The notes beneath the pieces were generated by a model. That model did not search any database. It had not been told where the DNA came from and saw only the letters and a list, made by a program, of their open reading frames with translations. Shown here in pieces: positions 1-8,287 of a stretch of 25,031 nucleotides of DNA (positions within the stretch are counted from its first letter, which is position 1; the number at the start of each line of letters is the position of its first letter). The position numbers were made by a program, and so were the translations under genes. Source of the DNA: Desulfobulbaceae bacterium UBA2262 (lineage in GTDB: Bacteria; Desulfobacterota; Desulfobulbia; Desulfobulbales; Desulfurivibrionaceae); contig DDXK01000063.1 of assembly GCA_002347185.1 (NCBI GenBank), forward strand, positions 1 to 25,031. Direction: 5' to 3'.

Positions 1-53
1 TTCTTGCAATCCATCATGCCCGCGTTGGTCTTGTCGCGGAGTTCTTTTACCAT
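1..53 (-). CDS. tsf: Elongation factor Ts, N-terminal fragment (cut by window edge)
   Basis: Only the first 17 codons lie in the window. They read MVKELRDKTNAGMMDCK, which matches the N-terminal helical domain of EF-Ts, where the family has (E)LR-x-(K/R)T-GAGMMDCK and contacts EF-Tu. EF-Ts is the guanine-nucleotide exchange factor for EF-Tu in the cytoplasm. It lies downstream of rpsB on the same strand, the standard bacterial rpsB-tsf order, separated by about 110 bases that carry a strong hairpin. The ATG has no strong Shine-Dalgarno sequence in the bases just upstream. The rest of the gene is outside the window. Confidence 0.9.
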   Translation of the reverse strand, partial: MVKELRDKTNAGMMDCK

Positions 54-114
54 TTGACTTGTAATTTCCACGGTTCTACCTTCTTTTCTTTCGTCTTGAT
101 TGCTCTGAAAAGGA

Positions 115-145
115 AACCCGGTCCGGGCGAAAGCCGGACCGGGTT
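115..145 (-). terminator. rpsB-tsf intergenic hairpin, probable attenuator
   Basis: A perfect 12-bp inverted repeat (arms 115-126 and 134-145) encloses a 7-base loop. Read on the minus strand it follows rpsB by about 20 bases, and an interrupted pyrimidine tract (TTTCCTTTT) follows the stem. The tract is weaker than in a full intrinsic terminator, so partial termination that lowers tsf relative to rpsB is more likely than a complete stop. The role is inferred from position and structure. Confidence 0.7.
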
Positions 146-164
146 ACGAATCAACGCGCTTGCC

Positions 165-920
165 TCAGGCGTCGCCCTTGGCCGCGAGGGCCTCGGCGTC
201 GGCGTCCTTGTCGGAAGCAGCCTGCTGGCTCACCGCGTGCTTTTCGCGCCCGCTCAGCACCGCGTCCGCCATCTTGCCGGCAATCAGCTTGATGGAGCGG
301 ATGGCGTCGTCGTTGCCGGGAATGATGTAGTCGATGCCGCGCGGATCGCAGTTGGTATCGATGAGGGCCACCACCGGAATGCCGAGGCGGTTGGCCTCCT
401 CGATGGCGATTTTTTCCCGCTTCGGATCGATGAGGAAGATGGCGGAGGGCAGACCCTTCATGTTCTTGATGCCGCCGAGGTTGCGGTCAAGCTTGACCGC
501 CTCCTTGGAGATCTGCAGGGCTTCCTTCTTGGTGTAATGGTGAATGGTGCCGTCTTCCTGCATGGCCTCGAACTTCTTCAGGCGGTCGACGCTGTTCTTG
601 ATGGTCTGGTGGTTGGTCAGCATGCCGCCCAGCCAGCGGTTGTTGATATAGTACATGCCGCAGCGTTCGGCCTCTTCCTTGATGATGTCCTGGCCCTGGC
701 GTTTGGTGCCGACAAAGAGAACGCTGCCGCCCTTGGCGGCGATATTGGCGACAAACTCATAGGCCTTGTTGAAGAGGGGCAGGGTCTTGTCCAGGTTGAT
801 GATGTAGATCTTGTTGCGGGCCCCGTAGATATAGGGCTTCATCTTCGGGTTCCAGCGACGGGTTTGGTGGCCGAAATGCATGCCGGCCTCCAGCATCTCC
901 TTCATGGTAATGTAAGCCAT
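165..920 (-). CDS. rpsB: 30S ribosomal protein S2
   Basis: This encodes S2 (251 aa), which binds the 30S head-body hinge and helps recruit S1. The N terminus MAYITMKEMLEAGMHFGHQT is the family signature, followed by RRWNPKMKPYIYGARNKIYI. The body carries NNRWLGGMLTN and the C-terminal core IPVVALIDTNCDPRGIDY-IPGNDDAIRSI. A charged, Ala/Asp-rich tail ends the protein. The reading frame stays open to 1073, but family alignment puts the start at 920, with AAGGAG and AAGGAAA upstream. The gene is first in an rpsB-tsf unit and is divergent from waaF. Confidence 0.97.
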   Translation of the reverse strand: MAYITMKEMLEAGMHFGHQTRRWNPKMKPYIYGARNKIYIINLDKTLPLFNKAYEFVANIAAKGGSVLFVGTKRQGQDIIKEEAERCGMYYINNRWLGGMLTNHQTIKNSVDRLKKFEAMQEDGTIHHYTKKEALQISKEAVKLDRNLGGIKNMKGLPSAIFLIDPKREKIAIEEANRLGIPVVALIDTNCDPRGIDYIIPGNDDAIRSIKLIAGKMADAVLSGREKHAVSQQAASDKDADAEALAAKGDA

Positions 921-1244
921 TTTCCTTAAAACTCCTTTGGTTTTGGTTAGGCTTCCACCCCGTCGTCCCAACCCGTTCGGGCACCAGAGGGACATTTTCA
1001 GGGGTGTGCGAATTGATGGCATGGTACAATTTGCATCCTGCCATCGTGAATTTGAACCCGAATCTTTTACCACCTGCGTTCTTCTTTTGCAAGCGCGATG
1101 GGTTGGCGGGGTGGAAAAATATCGAATGCGAGCGGAAAAAAATCAAGCCAGCGGAGTGCGCGCCGGCACAAAAGACTTGACGGCCCCTGGAAAAAAAGCA
1201 AAGTTCCCAGCTTCCGAATCCATCTGTTTCCGTGGAAAAAACAT
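921..1244. other. Divergent intergenic region between rpsB and waaF
   Basis: These 324 bases hold no convincing gene. The half nearer rpsB should be its leader; a small CCCG-TT-CGGG hairpin lies near 971-982. Ribosomal protein S2 regulates its own leader in some bacteria, but I recognise no known S2-leader motif here. The half nearer waaF is A-rich around 1130-1245. It has a TTGACG hexamer near 1177 but no good -10 at the right distance, so the waaF promoter is not resolved. Confidence 0.6.
1064..1092 (-). promoter_or_regulatory. Possible rpsB promoter
   Basis: On the minus strand TTGCAA (1092-1087) is followed 17 bases later by TAAAAG (1069-1064). Spacing is ideal but the -10 matches only four of six consensus bases. 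It would leave a leader of roughly 135 bases before rpsB. Confidence 0.3.
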
Positions 1245-2312
1245 ATGCCGAAAACCCTCAAGCACCTCTCTCCGGAACGCATCCTGATCCGCTCCACCAA
1301 CTGGATCGGGGATGCCATCATGACCACGCCGGCGGTGCGGACCATCCGCGAGAATTTCCCCGCCGCCGAGATCACCATCCTCGCCTACCCCTGGGTGGCC
1401 GATATCTTCCGGGCAAGTCCCCATGTGGACAGGGTGCTGCTCTACGACCGGAAGGACAGGCATCAGGGGCTTGCCGGCATGTGGCGACTGGGCCGGGAGC
1501 TTGCCGCGCAGCGGTTCGACATGGCGATTCTTTTGCAGAATGCCTTTTCCGCCGCCCTCCTTGTCTGGCTTGCCGGCATCCCGGTCCGGGCCGGTTTCCG
1601 ACGGGACGGCCGCGGCCTGCTCCTCACCCACGGGATCTCCATCCGGCCGGAACTCAGAAAGCGCCATCAGGTCCATTATTATCAGGGGCTGCTCCAGGAT
1701 CTCGGCCTGGCCTGCGGCCCGGACGCGCTTTTTCTCGCCTTGCCCGCAGAGGCCCGGGACCGGGCCAGGGCCCTGCTGGTCAGAAAAGGGGAGGGGCCAT
1801 GGGTGGGGCTCAATCCGGGCGCCGCTTACGGGCCGGCCAAGCGCTGGCCGGCGGAGCGCTATGCGGGGCTGGCCGCGCGTCTGGCCCAGGAGCTGGATGC
1901 GACCCTGCTGGTCTTCGGAACCGGGGCCGATGCCGAGGCCGCCGCGACCATAGCCGAGGCCGCCCCGGATCGGGTAATCGATCTGGCCGGCAAGACCACC
2001 CTGGCCGAGGCCATGGCCCTGATTGGCCTCTGCCAGGCTTTTGTCACCAATGATTCCGGCCTGATGCACGTGGCGGCCGCTCTGGCGACGCCCCTGGTCG
2101 CCATTTTCGGCTCAACGGATTCGGTGGCCACCGGCCCCTTCTCGGAGCGGGTCAGGATCGTCAACAGGAAGCTTCCCTGCAGCCCCTGCATGAAGACGCA
2201 TTGCCGCAAAAACGATTTCGCCTGCATGCTCTCCATCGGCGTGGACGAGGTGTTTGCCGCGACCGCCGGCCTTCTTGGCGAGCAGGCTGCGGAGGGAGAG
2301 GAGAAAAGATGA
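1245..2312 (+). CDS. waaF: ADP-heptose:LPS heptosyltransferase II
   Basis: Glycosyltransferase family 9 enzyme (355 aa) that adds the second L-glycero-D-manno-heptose to the LPS inner core at the cytoplasmic face of the inner membrane. Visible motifs are ILIRSTNWIGDAIMTTPAVR (residues 13-32, acceptor side), GLNPGAAYGPAKRWP (188-202) and the donor-site block FVTNDSGLMHVAAAL-TP-VAIFGSTDS (266-293). A four-cysteine cluster at C312, C315, C320 and C327 is usual for WaaF. ATG 1245 gives the family length and N terminus. The frame is open to 1098, but nothing homologous precedes MPKTL. The Shine-Dalgarno is weak. The stop overlaps the gmhB start (ATGA), which ties the two heptose genes together. 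Confidence 0.93.
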   Translation: MPKTLKHLSPERILIRSTNWIGDAIMTTPAVRTIRENFPAAEITILAYPWVADIFRASPHVDRVLLYDRKDRHQGLAGMWRLGRELAAQRFDMAILLQNAFSAALLVWLAGIPVRAGFRRDGRGLLLTHGISIRPELRKRHQVHYYQGLLQDLGLACGPDALFLALPAEARDRARALLVRKGEGPWVGLNPGAAYGPAKRWPAERYAGLAARLAQELDATLLVFGTGADAEAAATIAEAAPDRVIDLAGKTTLAEAMALIGLCQAFVTNDSGLMHVAAALATPLVAIFGSTDSVATGPFSERVRIVNRKLPCSPCMKTHCRKNDFACMLSIGVDEVFAATAGLLGEQAAEGEEKR

Positions 2313-2896
2313 GCAGGCCCGCGGTCTTTCTGGACAGGGACGGCACCATCAACGAGCAGATGGGCTACATCAACCATGTCTCCCGCTTTGTGCTGCTGCC
2401 CGGCGCGGCCGAGGCGATCAGGATTTTGAACGAGCGGGGAATTCCGGTGGTGGTGGTCACCAATCAGTCGGGGCTGGCCCGGGGCTACTTTCCGGAAAGC
2501 CTGCTTGCCGAGGTGCATGCGAAGATGCGCACCGAGCTGGCCGCGGCGGGCGCCCGCCTGGACGGCCTCTATGTCTGTCCCCATCATCCGGAGGCCAGGG
2601 AGGAACGCTTCCGCCTGGCCTGCGACTGCCGCAAGCCCAAGCCCGGGCTCTTCCGGCGGGCGGCGGCGGAACTCGATCTCGATCTTGCCCGTTCCTATCT
2701 GGTGGGTGACCGCTGGTCCGATCTCAAGGCTGCCGCGGCGGCGGGGGCCAAGGGGATTCTGGTGCTCACCGGCTACGGCCGGGGCGATTACGAGTACATC
2801 GGGCCGGGGCAGGCGGTGCAGCCCAGCTTCGTGGCCGAGGATCTCCCGGCGGCGGTGGCCTGGATTCTCCAGGATCTGGCGGCGGGCAAGGCCTGA
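2309..2896 (+). CDS. gmhB: D-glycero-beta-D-manno-heptose-1,7-bisphosphate 7-phosphatase
   Basis: HAD-superfamily phosphatase (195 aa) that removes the 7-phosphate in ADP-heptose synthesis. HAD motif I is LDRDGT, with nucleophile D9 and acid D11. Motif II is the T51-N-Q-S-G segment. Motif III and IV residues are K109 and GDRWSD (D134, D138). The zinc loop typical of GmhB is intact: C90, H92, C105 and C107. The gene starts inside the waaF stop codon, so translation is probably coupled. It supplies the precursor for the ADP-heptose that WaaF uses. It converges on the ftsB-like gene with about 8 bases between stops and no visible terminator. Confidence 0.94.
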   Translation: MSRPAVFLDRDGTINEQMGYINHVSRFVLLPGAAEAIRILNERGIPVVVVTNQSGLARGYFPESLLAEVHAKMRTELAAAGARLDGLYVCPHHPEAREERFRLACDCRKPKPGLFRRAAAELDLDLARSYLVGDRWSDLKAAAAAGAKGILVLTGYGRGDYEYIGPGQAVQPSFVAEDLPAAVAWILQDLAAGKA

Positions 2897-2904
2897 CCCA
2901 CCTC

Positions 2905-3219
2905 CTATTCGTGCCGCTTCTTTTTGGCGGGAATTTCGTAGAGGACCTCGTTCTTTTTGATGAGGCCGAACTGCTGGCGGGCCACCTCCTCAAGATAGAC
3001 GGGGTCTGTCTTGAGCCTGGTGATCTCCTTGCGCAGGCTGCTGTTCTGCTCCTTCAGCTCCTCATTTCTGGCGGCAACCTGGTCGAGTTCCTTTCTGAGC
3101 CGGAGGTATTTCAGGGCGCCATAGGGACCGAAAGCGCTCCAGCCCCCGAGCAGAAGGAGGATCAGGCCGGAGGCGAGGAATATTTTTCTGCTGTCACTTT
3201 CGGAGCGGCGTGGTGGCAT
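2905..3219 (-). CDS. ftsB: FtsB/DivIC-like septum formation initiator
   Basis: Small bitopic division protein (104 aa). A basic cytoplasmic N terminus (residues 1-12) leads into one membrane segment (about 13-30) and then a periplasmic coiled coil (about 36-70, charged heptads). The C-terminal block DPVYLEEVARQQFGLIKKNE (72-91) is the hallmark of the FtsB/DivIC family, which joins FtsL and FtsQ in the divisome. It is last in the minus-strand cluster, 194 bases after tatC. That gap holds no gene I can support. No clear Shine-Dalgarno precedes the ATG. The symbol follows the family; a neighbouring ftsL or eno was not seen here to confirm it. Confidence 0.85.
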   Translation of the reverse strand: MPPRRSESDSRKIFLASGLILLLLGGWSAFGPYGALKYLRLRKELDQVAARNEELKEQNSSLRKEITRLKTDPVYLEEVARQQFGLIKKNEVLYEIPAKKKRHE

Positions 3220-3413
3220 CGGCGTTTCGTGGGCTGCTTGCCGTGGTCTGGAGTGCTGCGACCTGGCAAGGGAAGGAGGTCATGGCCGTCTGTTGCCTGC
3301 GCGGTCTGGGGACTCTCTTTTTTCTGGTTGCTTTTTCTTAGCACAGATAGGGCCTTCCTGCAATCGCTGAATGCCGTCGCTCGCACGTTGGATAACCCGT
3401 TTCCGGCGCTGGT

Positions 3414-4109
3414 TCAGGGTATCCGCAGCAGCTTCAGGGCGATGATTCCCACCTCGTAGAGCATATAGAGCGGAACCCCCATGAGCAGCATGTTGACGAT
3501 ATCCGGGGTCGGGGTGAGCAGGGAGGCCACGATGCTGATGACCAGCAGGGCGTAGCGGCGATTTTTCGCGAAGGTGGCCCGGGGGAGCAGGGTTGTCCTG
3601 GCCATGAAGATCATGAAGATGGGCAGTTCGAAGATCAGGCCGAAGGCGAGGATGAAGACCGCGACGAAGGTGACGAACTGGTCGATGCCGATCATTGCCT
3701 GCAGCTGCTCGCTCTGGAAGCCAAGGAGAAAGGTCACTCCGTAGGGCAGGGTCACGAAGAAGCAGAAGGCCGCGCCGCTGTAGAAAAGCAGGCAGGTGAA
3801 AAAGACAAACCAGAAGATGGTGGCGGGTCCGAACTTGAAGGGCCTGGCCAGGGCGCGCCACAGGCAGTAGCTCAGCCAGGGCATGCAGGTGAGGAGGGCC
3901 ATGGCCACCGAGATCTTCACGTGGGCGAGAAAGGGGCCGGCCACGGTAAAAAAGGCGAGTTCCTGGTGCAGATGGTCCTGGAGCAGGGCGAGGAGCCGGG
4001 GAGAGACCATGGAGAAGCCGAGGGTGGCAAGCGCCAGAGTCAGCCCCAGGGAAAGCAGGGAGCGGCGCAGGTCGTTGATGATGAGGGCGAGGCGGTTTCT
4101 GGTTTCCAC
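3414..4109 (-). CDS. tatC: Sec-independent protein translocase TatC
   Basis: Polytopic core of the twin-arginine translocase (231 aa), which binds twin-arginine signal peptides at the inner membrane. Six hydrophobic segments are visible: about 15-35, 68-90, 100-125, 145-170, 185-200 and 205-225. Family features include the N-terminal LRRSLL-SLG region, the F-x-FG-IFELPI segment in the fourth helix, and LTPTPDIVNMLLM, which matches the TPxPD motif before the last helices. The start is GTG at 4109. It lies 32 bases after the HD-domain gene and away from the TatA genes at 18975-19477, so the Tat genes are split in this genome. Confidence 0.93.
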   Translation of the reverse strand: METRNRLALIINDLRRSLLSLGLTLALATLGFSMVSPRLLALLQDHLHQELAFFTVAGPFLAHVKISVAMALLTCMPWLSYCLWRALARPFKFGPATIFWFVFFTCLLFYSGAAFCFFVTLPYGVTFLLGFQSEQLQAMIGIDQFVTFVAVFILAFGLIFELPIFMIFMARTTLLPRATFAKNRRYALLVISIVASLLTPTPDIVNMLLMGVPLYMLYEVGIIALKLLRIP

Positions 4110-4141
4110 GGAAGGTCTGCAGGCTCGACAGGGGCTATGGC

Positions 4142-4870
4142 TTATGGCTGCCCGCCGGCCTGTTGGGGAGCCGGGCTGCCGTGGATCTCCTTTTCCAGGC
4201 GCTTGAAGAAAAGCTCCATGAATTCATGCCGTTCGGCGGCCAGCCGTTTTCCCTCCGGGGTGAGCATCTTCCCCTTCACCTTGCAGAGCTTGACGAGAAA
4301 TTCCCGATAGGCGGTGTCCTCGCTGGTGTAGGAGGAGGTGCTGTCCACGTCCACGTCCTGATTGTGGAGGCGGGCCCCCACCTGGCCGGCAAAGAGAAAG
4401 GCCCTGCCGATGCCGATGGCGCCGATGGAGTCGAGCTTGTCGGCATCGAAGAGGATCTTGGCCTCCAGGCTTTCCGGCGTTTTGTCGTTGCGGTAGCGGT
4501 GTGCTTCGATGCAGTGCAGGATGGCCCCTTCCATTTCGGCGGAAAAGCCCAGGCCCGCCAGAATGGCCCTGGCCAGCTCCGCGCTTTTTTGGGCATGGCA
4601 GATCCGGCCCTGGCTCAGGGTTTCATGCCTGCGGCCGATGTCGTGCAGGAGGGCGGCTGCGGCCAGGATGTCGAGACGGGCTCCCATCAGCCGGCCGATG
4701 TGCAGACAGAGGTTGTAGACCCTTTCTGTATGATCCGGCCCGTGACAGCCCCCTTCCGCCTCGCAGTATTCCCGGGAGATGGCGAAAAGGCGGGCGGTGA
4801 GCTCCTCGCCGAGCGGTGCTGCCTGCTGGGCAGTGGTTTTGGCGGCCGGCCGTTTCTTTTCCTCTGTCAT
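4142..4870 (-). CDS. HD-domain metal-dependent phosphohydrolase
   Basis: Cytoplasmic HD-superfamily protein (242 aa). The metal ligands are readable: GPDHTERV (H47), LLHDIGR (H76, D77), a following H92, H124 in an EAHR motif, and FDADKLD (D142, D144). The order H...HD...H...D matches the small YedJ/uncharacterised HD hydrolase group, which act on nucleotides or other phosphate esters; the substrate cannot be read from sequence. A Gln/Ala/Pro-rich stretch starts and ends the protein. It begins 3 bases after the YkgJ-family stop and precedes tatC by 32 bases, so it is almost certainly cotranscribed with the secretion genes. Confidence 0.85.
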   Translation of the reverse strand: MTEEKKRPAAKTTAQQAAPLGEELTARLFAISREYCEAEGGCHGPDHTERVYNLCLHIGRLMGARLDILAAAALLHDIGRRHETLSQGRICHAQKSAELARAILAGLGFSAEMEGAILHCIEAHRYRNDKTPESLEAKILFDADKLDSIGAIGIGRAFLFAGQVGARLHNQDVDVDSTSSYTSEDTAYREFLVKLCKVKGKMLTPEGKRLAAERHEFMELFFKRLEKEIHGSPAPQQAGGQP

Positions 4871-4873
4871 GGC

Positions 4874-5608
4874 TTATCCGAAGAGTGCATGGGCAAGCCA
4901 GCGGGTGCCGAAGCGGAGCAGGGCGAGGTCGTCGCTGGCCAGCGCCTCTCTTTCTTCGTCGGCAAGGGGCAGGGAAGGGGAAAGGCTGCCGGCCAGCAGC
5001 CGGGTCCGGAACTCGTCGAGCCGGTAGAGGGCGAGGAGATAGGCCGCCACCTCTGCTTCGCTGAGAGTAAAACCCTCCCGGAGGCGCGGGTGCTGGAGGA
5101 TGGCCATGACCTCGTCGTTCATGGAGTTGTAGACGGAGAGATCCTGGTCGGAATTCCAGGCCGCGACATCCTGCTCCTCTGTTTCGGAAAAGCCCTTGCA
5201 GTGCGGCTCGCTGATGAGCACATGGATTTCGTGGCGCTGGCCGTCCGGGGTGAGGAAGGCGCCGCGTCCCAGGGGATAGGTGCGGCAGGCCCCGGGGCGG
5301 TCCGCGTAGACCCAGCAGCCAGCCTGGCCGACAAAGGGGCAGCTGGCCTTGCCGTCGTCCACCATGGCAAGGAAGACATGCGGAAAGGCAGAGCCTTCCT
5401 CCTTTTCGACCAGCGCGTACCGGTCGAGAAAGTCAGAGGGGGCGAGCCGCAGTCCCCTGCTGAGGCGCAGCACGTCGTAGGGGGTGAGGGCCAGATCGAG
5501 CTGCCGGCAGCAGTCGGTGAAGCAGGAGACGCCGGGATGGCACCTGAAGCGAAAGCGCTCGCCTTCCGCCAGTCTGCGGAAGTTCTCCGGGAGTTCCTGA
5601 GTTGTCAT
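4874..5608 (-). CDS. YkgJ-family cysteine-cluster protein
   Basis: A 244-aa protein with the YkgJ (zinc- or iron-binding cysteine cluster) pattern. The eight cysteines are C23, C29, C33, C34, C90, C98, C108 and C137. The characteristic blocks CFTDCCR, C-PFVGQAGC-VYADRPGACRTYPLGRG and EPHCKGF are all present. Family members probably bind Fe-S or zinc and have no settled biochemical role. The C-terminal third is helical, with no recognised domain. It sits 4 bases after secDF and 3 bases before the HD gene, so it is translationally packed between them. Confidence 0.88.
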   Translation of the reverse strand: MTTQELPENFRRLAEGERFRFRCHPGVSCFTDCCRQLDLALTPYDVLRLSRGLRLAPSDFLDRYALVEKEEGSAFPHVFLAMVDDGKASCPFVGQAGCWVYADRPGACRTYPLGRGAFLTPDGQRHEIHVLISEPHCKGFSETEEQDVAAWNSDQDLSVYNSMNDEVMAILQHPRLREGFTLSEAEVAAYLLALYRLDEFRTRLLAGSLSPSLPLADEEREALASDDLALLRFGTRWLAHALFG

Positions 5609-5612
5609 GGCC

Positions 5613-8180
5613 TCACAGGTCCGCCTTTTTTCGCCAGAAGGTCAGGAGCGGCGCCGCCACGAAGATGGAGGAATAGGTGCCGAAGATGATGCCGACGAGC
5701 AGGGTGAAGGCGAAGTCGTGGATCACCGAGCCGCCCAGGAAGAAGAGGGCCACCAGGGTCAGGGCCGTGGTCAGGGAGGCGATGATGCTCCGGCCCATCA
5801 CCTCGTTGACACTGAGGTTGATGGTGGCGAAGAGACTGGTTTCCGGAGCTTTTTGGGTGTTTTCCCTGATCCGGTCAAAGACGACCACGGTGTCGTTCAG
5901 GGAATAGCCGGCCAGGGTGAGCAGCGAGGTGATGATGAGCAGGGTTATCTCGATGTCCATCAGCCAGCAGAGAGCAAGAATGGCGAGAACGTCGTGGAAG
6001 GTGGAGGCCGCCGCGGCAATGCCGAAGCGGAAATCGAAGCGAAAGGCCAGGTAGAGCATGACCCCGAGCATGGCCAGGGCGATGGCGAGCAGCGCCTTGT
6101 CCCGCAGGGCGGAACTCACCGAGGCGCCGATCTCCGACTGGCTTTCCATGGTAAACTGCGCATCCGGCAGGGCGGTGTTGAGCTGGCTGGTGATGGCCTC
6201 GGTGATGTGGCCCAGCACCTTTTCCGATTTCTTCATCTTGACGATGAGGCGGTTCTCGCCCTCCACCTTCTGAAGATCAAGGCTGCCCAGCTCGCCTTTT
6301 TCAAGGGCCTTGCGCACCTCGGCCAGGGCAAAGGGCTGGCTTGCCTGGTACTGGAGGATGACGCCGCCGGAAAAATCAACGCCCATGTTCGCCTGGCCGC
6401 GCAGGATCTGGACAAAGGCGATAAGGCCGATGAGGGTCACCACCGCGGAAAAGGCGAAAGTGTATTTGCGCACACCCATGTAATCCAGATTGGGCTTGCT
6501 GAGGATCTGCATGAACCTGAGCGGCTTCAGCGCCTTTTTCGCGTGCATGACGTCATAGACCAGCTTGGTGCCGAAGAGGGTGGTGAAGAGGTTGAAGATG
6601 ATGCCCAGGCAGAGGGTGATGGCAAAGCCCTTGATGGGACCGGTGCCGAAGAGGAAGAGGGCCAGCGAGGTGATCAGGGTGGTGACCTGGGCGTCGACGA
6701 TGGTGGACAACGCCAGGCTGTAGCCGGCTTCAACCCCTGATTTCACCGATTTGCCCAGGGCGAACTCCTCCCGCATCCGTTCGAAAATGAGGACGTTGGC
6801 GTCCACCGCCATGCCGATGGAGAGGATGATACCCGCGATGCCGGGCAGGGTGAGGGTGCCCCCCATCATGGCCAGGCCGGCAAAGAGCATGAGGATGTTG
6901 AGGATGACCGCGCTGTTGGCGATGACGCCGGAGGTTCGGTAGTAGACGAGCATGAAGGCGAAGACCAGGGCGGTGCCGAGCAGGCCGGCCATCAGCCCTT
7001 TCTGGATGGAGTCGCGGCCCAGGGAGGCGCCCACCGTGAGGTTCTGGACGATCTCAACCGGGGCGGGCAGGGCGCCGACCCTGAGGACGATGGCCAGGTC
7101 CGTGGCCTCCTCGTAGCTGAAACTGCCGGAGATCTGGGCGCTGCCGCCAAGGATTTTTTCGCGGATCACCGGCGCCGAGCGGACTACCTCGTCCAGGACG
7201 ATGGCCAGGCGCTTGCCCACGCTCTTCTCCGTGATCTGGCCGAAGATTTTGCCGCCCCGGCCGGTGAGGTCGAGACTGACATAAGGTTCGTTGAAGTTGC
7301 CGCCCACCCGGACCTGGGCATCCTTGACCAGGTCGCCGGTCATCAGAATCTGGTTTTTCAGGAGAAGCGGGGTTTTGATCTCCTTCTTGGTGGTCTTGTC
7401 CACCTCTTTTTCGAAGTAGATTTCCGAGCCCGCCGGCAACCGGCTTTGCAGGGCGAGATTGAGCTGCCTGCGGCTGCCGCCCTCCTGCCACTGACCGGCC
7501 TGGATTGCCTGGTTGATCAACTGCGGCAGGTCAAGGCCGGCCGCATCGTCCACCAGTTTGAATTCAAGCTGGGCGGTGCGGCCGATGAGGTTCAGGGCCC
7601 GGCCGGGATCCTTCACCCCGGGCAGCTGGATGATGATTTCGTCCGCGCCCTGCCGGACGATAACCGGCTCGGCCACGCCGAACTGGTCGATACGATTGCG
7701 GAGGATCTCCAGCGACTGATCCACCGCCTTGTTGTTGATGAAATCGACTTTTTCCTGCTTCAGGGCGAGGGTGATGCGGGGGAAGGCGTCCTGTTCCGCC
7801 TGGATTTCGCTGTCCAGATCGGGGAATTCGTCCTTGATGGTCTGTCTGACCGTCTCCAGTGCGCCGGTGTTGGGCAGGGTCAGCATCGCCTTCTGTCTGT
7901 CGGCGGTGGCGCCGCGTACCACCGTGATTTTTTTTTCGGCCAGGGCTTCCTTCAACTCCTGCACTGCCAGGTCGAGGTTGTTTTCCAGGGCTTTTTCGAG
8001 GTTGACCTTGAGGACGAGATGCATGCCGCCCTGCAGGTCAAGGCCGAGGCGGAGGCCGGCGGGGGCGAGATATTTCTGCCACCAGCCCGGAACCTGCTGG
8101 AAGGAAGGAAAGAGGGTTATTCCGCAGAAAACGGTCAAGAAGAGCAGCAGTAAAACCTTCCAGCGCAGGGAACTTTGCAT
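5613..8180 (-). CDS. secDF: Protein translocase subunit SecDF (fused SecD and SecF)
   Basis: One continuous 855-aa reading frame carries both halves of the RND-type, proton-driven SecYEG accessory that pulls preproteins into the periplasm. The SecD part has an N-terminal membrane segment (about 8-27), GLDLQGGMHL (46-55), the P1 periplasmic domain, and five further helices around the DANVLIFER motif (about 458-466). The SecF part starts near residue 570, with GVDFSGG (about 600-606) and NDTVVVFDRIRE (about 762-773). Most proteobacteria encode the two separately, so the fusion is notable. No yajC is present upstream. AAGGAG lies 5-6 bases before the ATG. Confidence 0.96.
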   Translation of the reverse strand: MQSSLRWKVLLLLFLTVFCGITLFPSFQQVPGWWQKYLAPAGLRLGLDLQGGMHLVLKVNLEKALENNLDLAVQELKEALAEKKITVVRGATADRQKAMLTLPNTGALETVRQTIKDEFPDLDSEIQAEQDAFPRITLALKQEKVDFINNKAVDQSLEILRNRIDQFGVAEPVIVRQGADEIIIQLPGVKDPGRALNLIGRTAQLEFKLVDDAAGLDLPQLINQAIQAGQWQEGGSRRQLNLALQSRLPAGSEIYFEKEVDKTTKKEIKTPLLLKNQILMTGDLVKDAQVRVGGNFNEPYVSLDLTGRGGKIFGQITEKSVGKRLAIVLDEVVRSAPVIREKILGGSAQISGSFSYEEATDLAIVLRVGALPAPVEIVQNLTVGASLGRDSIQKGLMAGLLGTALVFAFMLVYYRTSGVIANSAVILNILMLFAGLAMMGGTLTLPGIAGIILSIGMAVDANVLIFERMREEFALGKSVKSGVEAGYSLALSTIVDAQVTTLITSLALFLFGTGPIKGFAITLCLGIIFNLFTTLFGTKLVYDVMHAKKALKPLRFMQILSKPNLDYMGVRKYTFAFSAVVTLIGLIAFVQILRGQANMGVDFSGGVILQYQASQPFALAEVRKALEKGELGSLDLQKVEGENRLIVKMKKSEKVLGHITEAITSQLNTALPDAQFTMESQSEIGASVSSALRDKALLAIALAMLGVMLYLAFRFDFRFGIAAAASTFHDVLAILALCWLMDIEITLLIITSLLTLAGYSLNDTVVVFDRIRENTQKAPETSLFATINLSVNEVMGRSIIASLTTALTLVALFFLGGSVIHDFAFTLLVGIIFGTYSSIFVAAPLLTFWRKKADL

Positions 8181-8259
8181 AGGGACTCCTTGAGGCGATT
8201 TTTATCCGGAGGGAAACAGGCCTTCCCCCCTTGTTCCAAGCAGAATATACCGGTGCGCG

Positions 8260-8287
8260 ATTATACTCCACCGAAAAGAGAAGTCAA
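8260..8287 (-). promoter_or_regulatory. Sigma-70 promoter of the secDF cluster
   Basis: Read on the minus strand, TTGACT (8287-8282) and a perfect TATAAT (8265-8260) are separated by 16 bases. A ten-base T run lies just upstream of the -35 and could act as an UP element. The expected 5' leader is about 70 bases. Confidence 0.8.

Noticed and set aside
1098..1244. N-terminal extension of waaF
   Set aside because: The added residues are basic and not family-like; the WaaF N terminus aligns at MPKTL (1245).
3220..3413. Gap between ftsB and tatC as a tRNA or small gene
   Set aside because: No cloverleaf or supported frame is visible on either strand; a weak TTGCAG/TAAGAA pair is too poor to call a promoter.
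4163..5689. Open frame of 508 codons on the plus strand
   Set aside because: It is antisense to the HD and YkgJ genes, both with intact motifs, and has no domain of its own.
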